Shown here: in pieces, positions 20,758 through 27,681 of the stretch | Layout of the letters: the number at the start of each line of letters is the position of its first letter | Numbering within the stretch: the stretch's first letter is position 1 | Source: Nocardia alni | Lineage (GTDB): Bacteria; Actinomycetota; Actinomycetes; Mycobacteriales; Mycobacteriaceae | DNA length: 64,000 nucleotides | Direction of reading: 5' to 3' | Assembly: GCF_019038435.1 (NCBI RefSeq) | Contig: NZ_JAGPOX010000007.1 | Span: forward strand, 1-64,000 | The notes under the pieces: generated by a model | The model's database searches: none | What the model was told of the DNA's origin: nothing | What the model saw: the letters and a program-made list of their open reading frames with translations, nothing else | Translations under genes and position numbers: made by a program

Positions 20758-21339
20758 CTATTTGTAGCCGCTTTTCAACAAAACTTTTGCTCCCGCCGCG
20801 AAACTCTCGCGGCTGAGCAGTTCGAAGCCGAAGGCGTCGGCGAGCCGATTCGTCGTGTCGAACGCGGCGCAGATCGCCAGCGCGTCGCGGATCTGCTGGG
20901 GTGAGACATCCGTGGACAACACATTCCGCATATCCGCGGCGCTCACCGTCCCCGCCCGGGTCAGGGTACCGAGCATCCGCAGCGTCGCCCGGAGCCGATC
21001 GTCGATGGGGGCAGACTCCAGATCGGTCAGTACCGCGTGCACCTTGGCGTCGTCCTGGTACGCCTGCCCAGCGGTCGCGCTGTGCGCGCCGATGCAGAAC
21101 GCGGACGCGTTGACGTTCGAGACGTAGGCCGCCATCAACTCGCGATCGGCCACCGACCAGTCGGAAGGTCCGCGCATCGCCTCATGGGTGAACTTCTTCG
21201 CCCGGTCGCCGTAGAAATCGGGGCGATAGAAGACCAGCTTGGCGGCATCCGGCAGCGATTGCCCCGAGAACATCCGGATGACGGCGAACAGCGCCTTGGT
21301 CCCCGGGCGGTAACCGCTGTTGAGTATCTCGAGTCGCAT
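20758..21339 (-). CDS. Carboxymuconolactone-decarboxylase/AhpD-like protein
   Basis: A 193-aa all-helical protein of the carboxymuconolactone decarboxylase (CMD)/AhpD fold. The signature region at residues 77-90 reads NASAFCIGAHSATA. The family normally has CxxCxxxH; here the first Cys is Ser79, leaving Cys82 and His86. A classical dithiol peroxidase reaction is therefore doubtful, and a sulfenate-type or non-redox role is possible. The ATG overlaps the stop of the upstream CMD-like gene by one base (TAATG), indicating coupling. The NRPS follows on the same strand after ~960 bp of duplicated sequence. A link to NRPS chemistry or protection is suggested only by position. Confidence 0.8.
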   Translation of the reverse strand: MRLEILNSGYRPGTKALFAVIRMFSGQSLPDAAKLVFYRPDFYGDRAKKFTHEAMRGPSDWSVADRELMAAYVSNVNASAFCIGAHSATAGQAYQDDAKVHAVLTDLESAPIDDRLRATLRMLGTLTRAGTVSAADMRNVLSTDVSPQQIRDALAICAAFDTTNRLADAFGFELLSRESFAAGAKVLLKSGYK

Positions 21340-21665
21340 TATCGGATCTCCTCGCCGCCGGTGGCGTCGTCCAGCGCCGCGAGCCCCGCGTCGTACAGCC
21401 GGGCCGACCGGCCGACGGCCGCCGATATGACCAGCTCGAACAGTTGGTCCTCGGTATGGCCCGATGCCTTCGCCGCGGTGAAGTCCGCATCGGTGATCTC
21501 CGTCGGCCGCGTGACGACCTTGTCTATCAGCGACTGCACGTCCGCGGGGAGATCGGCATCGCGGAAGGCGCGGGATCGCTGGTCCGGTGGCGTCCGCCCC
21601 GCACCGTGCAGGACGTTGTCCACCAGCGCTCGGTACATCGCTCGTTTGTGGTCCTTCTCGGGCAC
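21339..21665 (-). CDS. Small CMD-like partner protein without cysteines
   Basis: A 108-aa helical protein. Its second half (EITDADFTAAKASGHTEDQL, then FELVISAAVGRSARLYDAGL) resembles the helix pair that precedes the active site in CMD/AhpD-like proteins, but it has no Cys. It is translationally coupled to the larger CMD-like gene (TAATG overlap), so the two probably form one complex, with this chain in a structural role. The start is divergent from the acyl-CoA-dehydrogenase-like gene at 21813, with ~150 bp between the two ATGs. The family link is moderate and the function unknown. Confidence 0.7.
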   Translation of the reverse strand: MPEKDHKRAMYRALVDNVLHGAGRTPPDQRSRAFRDADLPADVQSLIDKVVTRPTEITDADFTAAKASGHTEDQLFELVISAAVGRSARLYDAGLAALDDATGGEEIR

Positions 21666-21812
21666 GGTGCGCCTCCTGTCCCGTCCGCCTACCTTCTGTG
21701 CTCACAATAGGCCTTGTCAGGGTGGTCGGAAGCGGGTAATTCGTGGAAGGTTCGGTGGTTCATCCAATAACGTGATCGAAAGACCCGTTGTGTCCGTGGA
21801 AGTGAGGCTCGT

Positions 21813-22967
21813 ATGACCAGTGCCGACGGCATCGCACCCACAGGAGAGTGGTCGGACGTCGAGGCCGGCAGCCGACGGATCGCCGATATGGCACGGGGTG
21901 CGGGCGAACGGATCGACGCCGCGCGCAGGCTTCCCGACGAGCTGGTGGACGCGTTGCGTGATTCGGGCCTGTTGCGCGGCGGCGCACCCGCGGAGGTCGG
22001 CGGCCTCGAATTGCCTCCGGCGGTCGCGCTGCGTTGCGCGGAGGAGGTGGCTCGCGGTGACATGTCGGCCGGGTGGTGCGTGTCGATCGCCGTCACCAGC
22101 AGCCTGCTGGCCGCGTATCTACCGCCTGCCGGCCGCGCGGAGTTGTTCGGCGGGGGCCGTGGCGTCGCCGCCGGAGTATGGGCGCCGCAGGGCACGGGAC
22201 GGCGGGTGCCGGGAGGCGTGGCGTTGTCGGGGCGATGGGGGTTCTGCAGCGGCGTCAACCATGCCGATGTGCTGTTCGTCGGTTTCCTGCGGGAGGACCG
22301 TCCGGAGCATGTCATCGCCGCGGTGCCCACCGGCGACCTGGAGATCCTCGATACCTGGCACACCCTCGGCCTGCGCGGCACCGGCAGCAACGACGTCGTC
22401 GCCGATGAGGTGTTCGTTCCGGACGAACGGCTTCTCTCGCTGGCCGACGGGCCGCTGATCGATCGGCCGCTGTACCGATTCCCGCCCTTCGGTTTCTTCG
22501 CCGCGTGTATCACCGCCGCGGCGCTGGGCAACGCGCGTGGGGCGATCGACTCCTTGATAGAATTGGCAAGGGAGAAAAAGGGTATCGCGTCGCGCCGCAC
22601 GCTGGCCGAACGGCAGAGCACCCAGAACGCGGTCGCCGCCGCGGAGTCGTCGCTGGAGGCCGCGCGGGCGCTCTACTATCAGGCTGTCGAGGTCGCCTGG
22701 CAGGCGAGCCGGACCGCGGAGCCGGTACCGGTCGAGGCTCGCGCGCGACTACGCCTCGCCGCCACCCACGGCGTGCGCACTGCGGCCGATGTGGTCCGCT
22801 CGATGTACGACCTCGCCGGCGGCAGCGCGATCTACGACAGCTCACCGCTGCAACGAAAATTCCGCGACGCCTTCACCGCCACCGCACACTTCCAGGTCAA
22901 CGAGGCATCCCGCGACCTGCCCGGACGGCTCCTGCTGGGCCTGCCGAGCGAGGTGGCGATGCTGTGA
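21813..22967 (+). CDS. Acyl-CoA-dehydrogenase-fold flavoprotein (group D monooxygenase-like)
   Basis: A 384-aa flavoprotein of the acyl-CoA dehydrogenase superfamily. The N-terminal helical part contains DMSAGWCVSIAVTSS, the middle beta domain contains SGRWGFCSGVNHADVLFVG and GLRGTGSNDVVADEVFVP, and a C-terminal four-helix bundle follows. This pattern is closer to two-component flavin hydroxylases (HsaA/HpaB-like) than to beta-oxidation dehydrogenases, because the classical catalytic Glu context is absent. The next gene, an MDR reductase, begins 16 bp after its stop, so they are probably co-transcribed. The substrate cannot be told. A separate flavin reductase, which such monooxygenases need, is not seen nearby. 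Confidence 0.8.
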   Translation: MTSADGIAPTGEWSDVEAGSRRIADMARGAGERIDAARRLPDELVDALRDSGLLRGGAPAEVGGLELPPAVALRCAEEVARGDMSAGWCVSIAVTSSLLAAYLPPAGRAELFGGGRGVAAGVWAPQGTGRRVPGGVALSGRWGFCSGVNHADVLFVGFLREDRPEHVIAAVPTGDLEILDTWHTLGLRGTGSNDVVADEVFVPDERLLSLADGPLIDRPLYRFPPFGFFAACITAAALGNARGAIDSLIELAREKKGIASRRTLAERQSTQNAVAAAESSLEAARALYYQAVEVAWQASRTAEPVPVEARARLRLAATHGVRTAADVVRSMYDLAGGSAIYDSSPLQRKFRDAFTATAHFQVNEASRDLPGRLLLGLPSEVAML

Positions 22968-22983
22968 GAGAAGGAGGTCGCAC

Positions 22984-23988
22984 GTGACGACGTCGAATAC
23001 CCAATGCAGGCTGGTCGCCCGGCCGGTCGGTCTGCCGAAGGCCGCGGACTGGGAGATCACCCGGGAACCACTGCCGGAGCCCGGCGAGGGTGAATTCGTC
23101 GTCGAGGTCGAATATCTGTCGATCGATCCCGCCATGCGTACCTGGATGAATGCGGGTCGCTCGTATGTGCCGCCGGTCGGGATCGGGGAGGTGATGCGCG
23201 CCTTGGGGATCGGGCACGTGACCGCTACCCGGCATCCCGGATTCGCTGTCGGAGAACAGGTGTCGGGCGTCTTCGGAGTGCAGCGCTACGCGGTGTCCGA
23301 CGGCGACGGCGTGACGAAGATCGACACCGCCGCCGGACCCGCGCCACTGCACCTCGGCGCACTCGGCATCAGCGGCCTGACGGCCTACTTCGGACTCCTC
23401 GACGTCGGCAGGCCCGAGCCGGGTGACACGGTATTGGTGTCGGGGGCCGCGGGATCGGTCGGCAGCGTGGTGGGGCAGATCGCACGGATCAACGGCGCGC
23501 GTGCCATCGGGATCGCCGGCGGCGCCGACAAATGCCGCTGGCTGGTCGAGGAAGCCGGGTTCGACGCCGCCATCGATTACAAGACGGCCGATCTGCGCGC
23601 GGAGCTGAAAGCGCACGCGCCCAACGGCATCGACGTCTTTTTCGACAACGTCGGCGGCGCGGCATTGGAGGCAGCCCTCAACCGCCTGGCACGCGGCGCG
23701 CGAATCGTGCTGTCCGGCGCGGTATCCCAGTACAACGACGCGCCGCGCGGCCCGGCGAACTACATGCAACTGCTCGTCGCCCGCGCATCGATGACAGGTT
23801 TCGTCATCTTCGACTACGCCGAGCGCTACCCGGAAGGCGTTGCGCACCTGTCCGAATGGCTGCGAACCGGTCAGCTGCGTTCGCACGAGCATATCGTGCG
23901 CGGCGGGATCGAGGACTTCCCGGCGACGCTGCTCGAGCTGTTCAACGGTGGCAACCGCGGCAAACTCATTCTCGCGCTCGACCCGTGA
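22984..23988 (+). CDS. NADP-dependent MDR oxidoreductase (CurA/prostaglandin-reductase-like)
   Basis: A 334-aa zinc-independent medium-chain reductase. It has VEYLSIDPAMRTWMN near the N-terminus, a Rossmann motif GAAGSVGSVVGQIA around residue 155, FFDNVGGAALEAAL and the late SGAVSQYN segment. These are hallmarks of the double-bond-reducing leukotriene-B4/CurA-like group. The GTG start at 22984 is set by a strong Shine-Dalgarno (AAGGAGG). It is coupled by short spacing to the flavoprotein upstream. It probably reduces an alpha,beta-unsaturated carbonyl; the substrate is unknown. A paralogue of the same group lies at 44276-45295. Confidence 0.87.
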   Translation: MTTSNTQCRLVARPVGLPKAADWEITREPLPEPGEGEFVVEVEYLSIDPAMRTWMNAGRSYVPPVGIGEVMRALGIGHVTATRHPGFAVGEQVSGVFGVQRYAVSDGDGVTKIDTAAGPAPLHLGALGISGLTAYFGLLDVGRPEPGDTVLVSGAAGSVGSVVGQIARINGARAIGIAGGADKCRWLVEEAGFDAAIDYKTADLRAELKAHAPNGIDVFFDNVGGAALEAALNRLARGARIVLSGAVSQYNDAPRGPANYMQLLVARASMTGFVIFDYAERYPEGVAHLSEWLRTGQLRSHEHIVRGGIEDFPATLLELFNGGNRGKLILALDP

Positions 23989-24004
23989 GCATGGTGCGCC
24001 TACA

Positions 24005-24016
24005 TTAAGTGTTACA
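24005..24016. promoter_or_regulatory. 12-bp element shared with the TetR promoter at 27006
   Basis: TTAAGTGTTACA lies 35 bp before the ATG of the luciferase-like oxidoreductase. The exact reverse complement occurs at 27006-27017, directly before the TetR-family gene. Two exact 12-mers in two promoters 3 kb apart suggest a common operator, with the TetR protein at 27021 as the obvious candidate. Confidence 0.5.
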
Positions 24017-24051
24017 TTCGGGGTACATTTTTGCCGTTATGGTTGGGATTC

Positions 24052-24957
24052 ATGACAGCCAACCACGCATTTCGTTTCGGTGTCGTCGCCAATCAGGTGT
24101 CTTCGGGCGAAGAATGGCTCGCGCTCGCGCGGCGCGCCGAATCACTCGGGTTTTCCACTTTCCTGATGCCCGACACAATGGAATCCGGCCCGCGCGCGAC
24201 GATGGCCGCGCTGCCCGCACTCGCGATGGCCGCCGCGGTCACCGATACGCTGCGCCTCGGAACATATGTGCTCAACAACAACTTTCGTAACCCGGTGTTG
24301 CTGGCGCGGGAGAGCGCCACGGTGGACCTTTTGTCCGGTGGTCGATTCGAACTCGGTCTCGGTGCGGGGCATTCGAATCCGGACGAGTACGGCAGGCTCG
24401 GAATTCCGTCGTATTCGGCGTCGGCGCGGGTGACACGACTGGCGGACAGCGTGGCGCTGATCAAGGCGCTGTTCGATGCTCAGCGCGTCGATGCCCCCGA
24501 CGGTTCGTATCCGGTATCGGGCGCGGACGTATTTCCGCAGACCGTCCAACGGCCGCCGCTACTGATCGCCGGTGCGGGAAACCGCCTGCTCGAATTGGCC
24601 GGCCGGACAGCGGATATCGTCGCATTCGGCGGCAATGTCACCGATCCCGATACCGTCGCGGGCTTCGTGGAGCGGGTACGTCGAGCCGCCGAAAGCCGTT
24701 TCGAAGAACTGGAATTGAGCATGAACCTCATCGTCGCGGGCGAACGCCCCGATCCAGCCGTCGCCGCCTTCCTCGGTCCCCACCTGGATACTCTGATGAG
24801 ATCCGGATCGCTGCGGGTACTTTCCGGAACACCACAGCAGATGTGCGACGAACTCCTGGCCCGCCGCGAAAAGCTCGGCATCACCTATTGGACCGTGCCC
24901 GCACCGCTGATGGACGCGATAGCACCGGTGATCGAACACCTTTCGAACCGCAATTAG
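24052..24957 (+). CDS. F420-dependent luciferase-like (LLM) oxidoreductase
   Basis: A 301-aa TIM-barrel protein of the bacterial-luciferase-like superfamily. It resembles the actinobacterial F420-dependent subfamily (TIGR03621 type). Visible segments are LGFSTFLMPDTMESGPRA, LRLGTYVLNNNFRNP, TVDLLSGGRFELGLGAGHS and RPPLLIAGAGNRLLELA. It probably transfers hydride between F420H2 and a small organic substrate. ATG 24052 is chosen; an upstream TTG at 24031 would add seven residues that do not look like the family. A 12-bp element in its promoter matches one before the TetR gene at 27021, so co-regulation is likely. Confidence 0.85.
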   Translation: MTANHAFRFGVVANQVSSGEEWLALARRAESLGFSTFLMPDTMESGPRATMAALPALAMAAAVTDTLRLGTYVLNNNFRNPVLLARESATVDLLSGGRFELGLGAGHSNPDEYGRLGIPSYSASARVTRLADSVALIKALFDAQRVDAPDGSYPVSGADVFPQTVQRPPLLIAGAGNRLLELAGRTADIVAFGGNVTDPDTVAGFVERVRRAAESRFEELELSMNLIVAGERPDPAVAAFLGPHLDTLMRSGSLRVLSGTPQQMCDELLARREKLGITYWTVPAPLMDAIAPVIEHLSNRN

Positions 24958-25003
24958 ATCGAACGCGGGAGGAATTCTTTCACGTACGGCCCCGGGCATG
25001 GAC

Positions 25004-26539
25004 TCAGATCGTAGTGAAGTCGGCCATCATCGCCATGTCCTCGTGTTCGAGGTTGTGGCAGTGGAGCAGATAACGGCCGGGGTAATCGGTGAACTGGACG
25101 GCGATCTCGGCGGTTTCGGCGGGACCGAGGTCGATGGTGTCCTTCCAGCCGTGGTCGCTTGGACGCAGTGGGTGATCGTTGCGGGTGAGGATGCGGAACT
25201 GGCCGAGGTGGGTGTGGATGGGGTGGTGGAAGTCGGTGGTGAACCGCCAGAGTTCGGTGTCGCCGAGGCGGGGCTGGGCGATGTCGGTTCCGGGCTGGTA
25301 GAGGCGGCCGTTGATGCGCCATCCGCCGGGATAGTTCTGGAAGGCGAAGGTGCGCGTGGTCCGGGCGCTGGCGGGGTCGAGCGTGTTCGGGGCGGTGAGT
25401 GTGTGCGGGATGCGGGCGTCGTCGGTGGGTGCGGGGCCGGTGGCGATGTCGAAACGCATGATTCGGCCGGTGGAATCCGAACCGAGGGTGTTGGTCAGTT
25501 GGACGCGGGCTCCGGGCGGATAACGACGGAAGTCGACGATGACGTCGAAGCGTTCCGCGGGTGCGATCGGCAGGTCGTCGTGGGCGATCGGGCGGTCCAG
25601 AAGGCCACCGTCACTGCCGATCTGGACCAGCCCGTCGCCCCCGGGCGGCGGCGGATCGAGGCGGAGCCGATAGCGGCGGGCGTTGGAGGCGTTGAGCAGG
25701 CGCAGGCGATACTGTGCCCGGTCGACGGGCAGGACGGGCCAGGGGGCGCCGTTGACCAGGATGACGTCGCCGAGTACGCCGTCTCGGTAGGCGGAAGTGG
25801 TTCCGGGAGTGTGGAAGTCGGGATCGGCGAGGGGGTAGTGGAGTTGGCCGTCGGCGGTGAAGGCACGGTCTGTGATCATGAGGGGGATGTCGCGGTCGCC
25901 ACGGGGGAGCGGCAGCGCGTCCTCGATATCGTCGTGGATCAGATGGAATCCGGCGAGTCCATACCAGACGCCGGGGCCGGTGAAACCCATGCGGTGGTCG
26001 TGGTACCACAGCGTTGCGGACGGTTGCCGCAAGGGATACACATAGTCCCGGTAGCCGACCATGGTGGAGCCGGGCAGGGTCATCGCGGCGTCGCCCGGTT
26101 TTGCCGCGACGGGCGCGATGAGGTCGAGGGGATATCCGTCGCTGTCGTGCGGCGTGTGCCCGCCGTGGAGGTGGACCACCACCGGATGCGGAAGCCGGTT
26201 GACGTGACGAACCACGGTTCGCCGGCCCGCGCGGGAGATCAGAGTCGGCCCGGGGAAGCTGCCCGCGTAGGTCCAAGCCGTAGTGGCGAAACCGGGCAGG
26301 ATGGAGACCTCGGCGAGGTGCTGGGTGATCTCGTAATAGTCGGTGTCGGCGGTCACGCGAGACGGTCGCAGCGTCGGCGGGATCGGCAACAGGCTCTGGA
26401 ATGCGGGCGGGAGCGGGCACCGGCTGCGCAGTAGGACACCGGATTGTCCGAGGCGAGCCCATCCGGCGCCGATGATCGTTCCGCCGGCCGTTACCGCGGC
26501 GGCCGCGAGGAATCGGCGGCGGTTGGTCCGGGCCGTCAC
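25004..26539 (-). CDS. Tat-exported multicopper oxidase
   Basis: A ~511-aa laccase/CotA-like oxidase that couples substrate oxidation to O2 reduction at four coppers. The N-terminus has a twin-arginine signal (NRRRFLAAAAVTAGG), so it is exported folded. The copper motifs are complete: HLHGGHT, WYHDHRMG, HPIHTHLGQF and HCHNLEHEDMAMM, the last supplying the Cys-His bridge and a type-1 Met ligand. The GTG start at 26539 overlaps the stop of the small membrane protein by four bases (GTGA). It converges with the LLM gene. Substrate may be metal ions, bilirubin-like compounds or phenols; the sequence does not decide. Confidence 0.9.
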   Translation of the reverse strand: MTARTNRRRFLAAAAVTAGGTIIGAGWARLGQSGVLLRSRCPLPPAFQSLLPIPPTLRPSRVTADTDYYEITQHLAEVSILPGFATTAWTYAGSFPGPTLISRAGRRTVVRHVNRLPHPVVVHLHGGHTPHDSDGYPLDLIAPVAAKPGDAAMTLPGSTMVGYRDYVYPLRQPSATLWYHDHRMGFTGPGVWYGLAGFHLIHDDIEDALPLPRGDRDIPLMITDRAFTADGQLHYPLADPDFHTPGTTSAYRDGVLGDVILVNGAPWPVLPVDRAQYRLRLLNASNARRYRLRLDPPPPGGDGLVQIGSDGGLLDRPIAHDDLPIAPAERFDVIVDFRRYPPGARVQLTNTLGSDSTGRIMRFDIATGPAPTDDARIPHTLTAPNTLDPASARTTRTFAFQNYPGGWRINGRLYQPGTDIAQPRLGDTELWRFTTDFHHPIHTHLGQFRILTRNDHPLRPSDHGWKDTIDLGPAETAEIAVQFTDYPGRYLLHCHNLEHEDMAMMADFTTI

Positions 26540-26913
26540 CGCTGTCCCCTTGTCGGCTCGGCGGTTCGTTCCGCGTTCGCGAACCGCAGTAACCGCACCG
26601 TCCCGAATATCATCAATACCCCGAGAGGTACGTGCACGAGCAGGATGCGATGCGTGCCGAGCAGAATCTGCACCACGGCGGAGACGGCCAGTACGGCGGC
26701 CGCGCTGATCACCGGGGTGGGTACCGTGCCCCGAATCCGGCCGGCAAGCGCGAGCACCGTGACCGCGACGGCGAGACCGGCGATCGCGAATCCGTTGATC
26801 CGGTGGACGCGCAACATGTCGAAATGCCCGGACAGCAGCGCACCGGCGAGCACGGGTTGCGCCCACACCATCATCGCGAGCGCCAGACCGGCTGCCCGTA
26901 GCGTCGCCGTCAT
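26536..26913 (-). CDS. Small four-helix membrane protein coupled to the multicopper oxidase
   Basis: A 125-aa protein with four hydrophobic segments (about residues 5-25, 35-58, 67-87 and 95-115). Conserved-looking histidines flank the helices (FDMLRVHRINGFAI and LLGTHRILLVHVPLGVLMI). A heme- or metal-binding membrane subunit is possible, but no family can be named with confidence. Its stop overlaps the oxidase start, so the two are translated together. This suggests a membrane anchor, electron-transfer partner or copper-related helper. ATG 26913 is chosen because the upstream in-frame residues are Arg-rich and unlike a membrane protein start. Confidence 0.7.
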   Translation of the reverse strand: MTATLRAAGLALAMMVWAQPVLAGALLSGHFDMLRVHRINGFAIAGLAVAVTVLALAGRIRGTVPTPVISAAAVLAVSAVVQILLGTHRILLVHVPLGVLMIFGTVRLLRFANAERTAEPTRGQR

Positions 26914-27005
26914 GCGGCGAACTCGGCGACGGCGGTTGCGGCGCGGGCCATCGGCCTGATCCGTTGTTTCATGCCTCGACCGTAGATCCAGAAATGTGCC
27001 GCATG

Positions 27006-27017
27006 TGTAACACTTAA
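27006..27017. promoter_or_regulatory. 12-bp element at the TetR start
   Basis: TGTAACACTTAA ends three bases before the GTG start of the TetR-family gene. It is the exact reverse complement of the element at 24005-24016. The position next to the start codon fits autorepression, and also a leaderless transcript whose -10 region overlaps the element. The intergenic space is shared with the divergent membrane protein/oxidase operon. Confidence 0.5.
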
Positions 27018-27020
27018 AGC

Positions 27021-27641
27021 GTGAGCGCACCACACCCCGGCACTGCCCGACAGCGGGGTCCCCGCACCGACGCCCGCCGCACCGACGCCCTCATCCTGCG
27101 GGCCGCCGCGCACGTGCTGGCGCACAATCCGGCCGCCACGATCCAGCAGATCGCCGACGAGGCGGGCGTCGTCCGCCTTACCGTCTACCGCCGCTACCGC
27201 AACCGTGACGCGCTGCGCGCCGCGGTATTCGAGGCCGCCGCCGAGGAAGCCCAACACGCCATCGACCAGGCCCTCGCCCAGCACATCGACACGGTCGCCA
27301 CGCTTCGTGCCCTGATCATCGGCATGGCCCGCATCGCCCAGTCCTACCCCCTCATCACCGTCGGCACCGACCTCAAACCCCTTCCAGGACAATCACGTCG
27401 GCCCACGCCCCCGCCGACCAGCAGATCGATGCACCGCAACCTCTACGACCTATTCGTTCGCGGCCAACGCGAAGGCGCCTTGCGCACCGACCTCCCCGCC
27501 GAACTGTTCCCCCTCGCCATCACCGGAACCCTCAACACCGCCATCCGCTTCACCGCCACCCTCGGCCTCGACCAGGACCAACTCGGCGCCCACATCGCCG
27601 ACCTGATCCTGCACGGCATCACCGCCCCGGCGGAGCGGTGA
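27021..27641 (+). CDS. TetR-family regulator
   Basis: A 206-aa repressor-type protein. The HTH is at about residues 40-62 (TIQQIADEAGVVRLTVYRRY), with a C-terminal helical ligand-binding domain. The GTG at 27021 is the only sensible start. It is divergent from the membrane-protein/multicopper-oxidase operon with 107 bp between them. Its upstream 12-mer recurs before the LLM oxidoreductase at 24052, so it probably controls itself, perhaps the oxidase operon, and the LLM gene. The ligand is unknown. Confidence 0.88.
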   Translation: MSAPHPGTARQRGPRTDARRTDALILRAAAHVLAHNPAATIQQIADEAGVVRLTVYRRYRNRDALRAAVFEAAAEEAQHAIDQALAQHIDTVATLRALIIGMARIAQSYPLITVGTDLKPLPGQSRRPTPPPTSRSMHRNLYDLFVRGQREGALRTDLPAELFPLAITGTLNTAIRFTATLGLDQDQLGAHIADLILHGITAPAER

Positions 27642-27681
27642 GGCGAATGAGAATGCAGGCGGTGACCGAGGGACCTCGCGC

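Larger units (their letters stand above)
19750..21339 (-). repeat. Tandem duplication: NRPS start + promoter + CMD-like gene
   Basis: Two copies of one unit lie head to tail about 697 bp apart. The NRPS-proximal copy has the live NRPS start (to 19794), an intergenic part and a wrecked CMD-like gene (20016-20350). The distal copy has a wrecked NRPS start (20426-20491), the corresponding intergenic part and the intact CMD-like gene (20758-21339). The best anchor is ATGAATCAAGCTCGTATCGG at 19817 against ATGAATCGAGCTCGTATCGG at 20514. Further matches occur at TATTCGATACTGCCG / CATTCGGTACTGCCG and around the CMD stop. Each copy has kept a different functional half. Confidence 0.75.

Noticed and set aside
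8044..21665. Reading the NRPS locus as a siderophore cluster
   Set aside because: No salicylate or dihydroxybenzoate gene, cyclization domain, N-hydroxylase, MbtH, siderophore transporter or clear IdeR box is visible.
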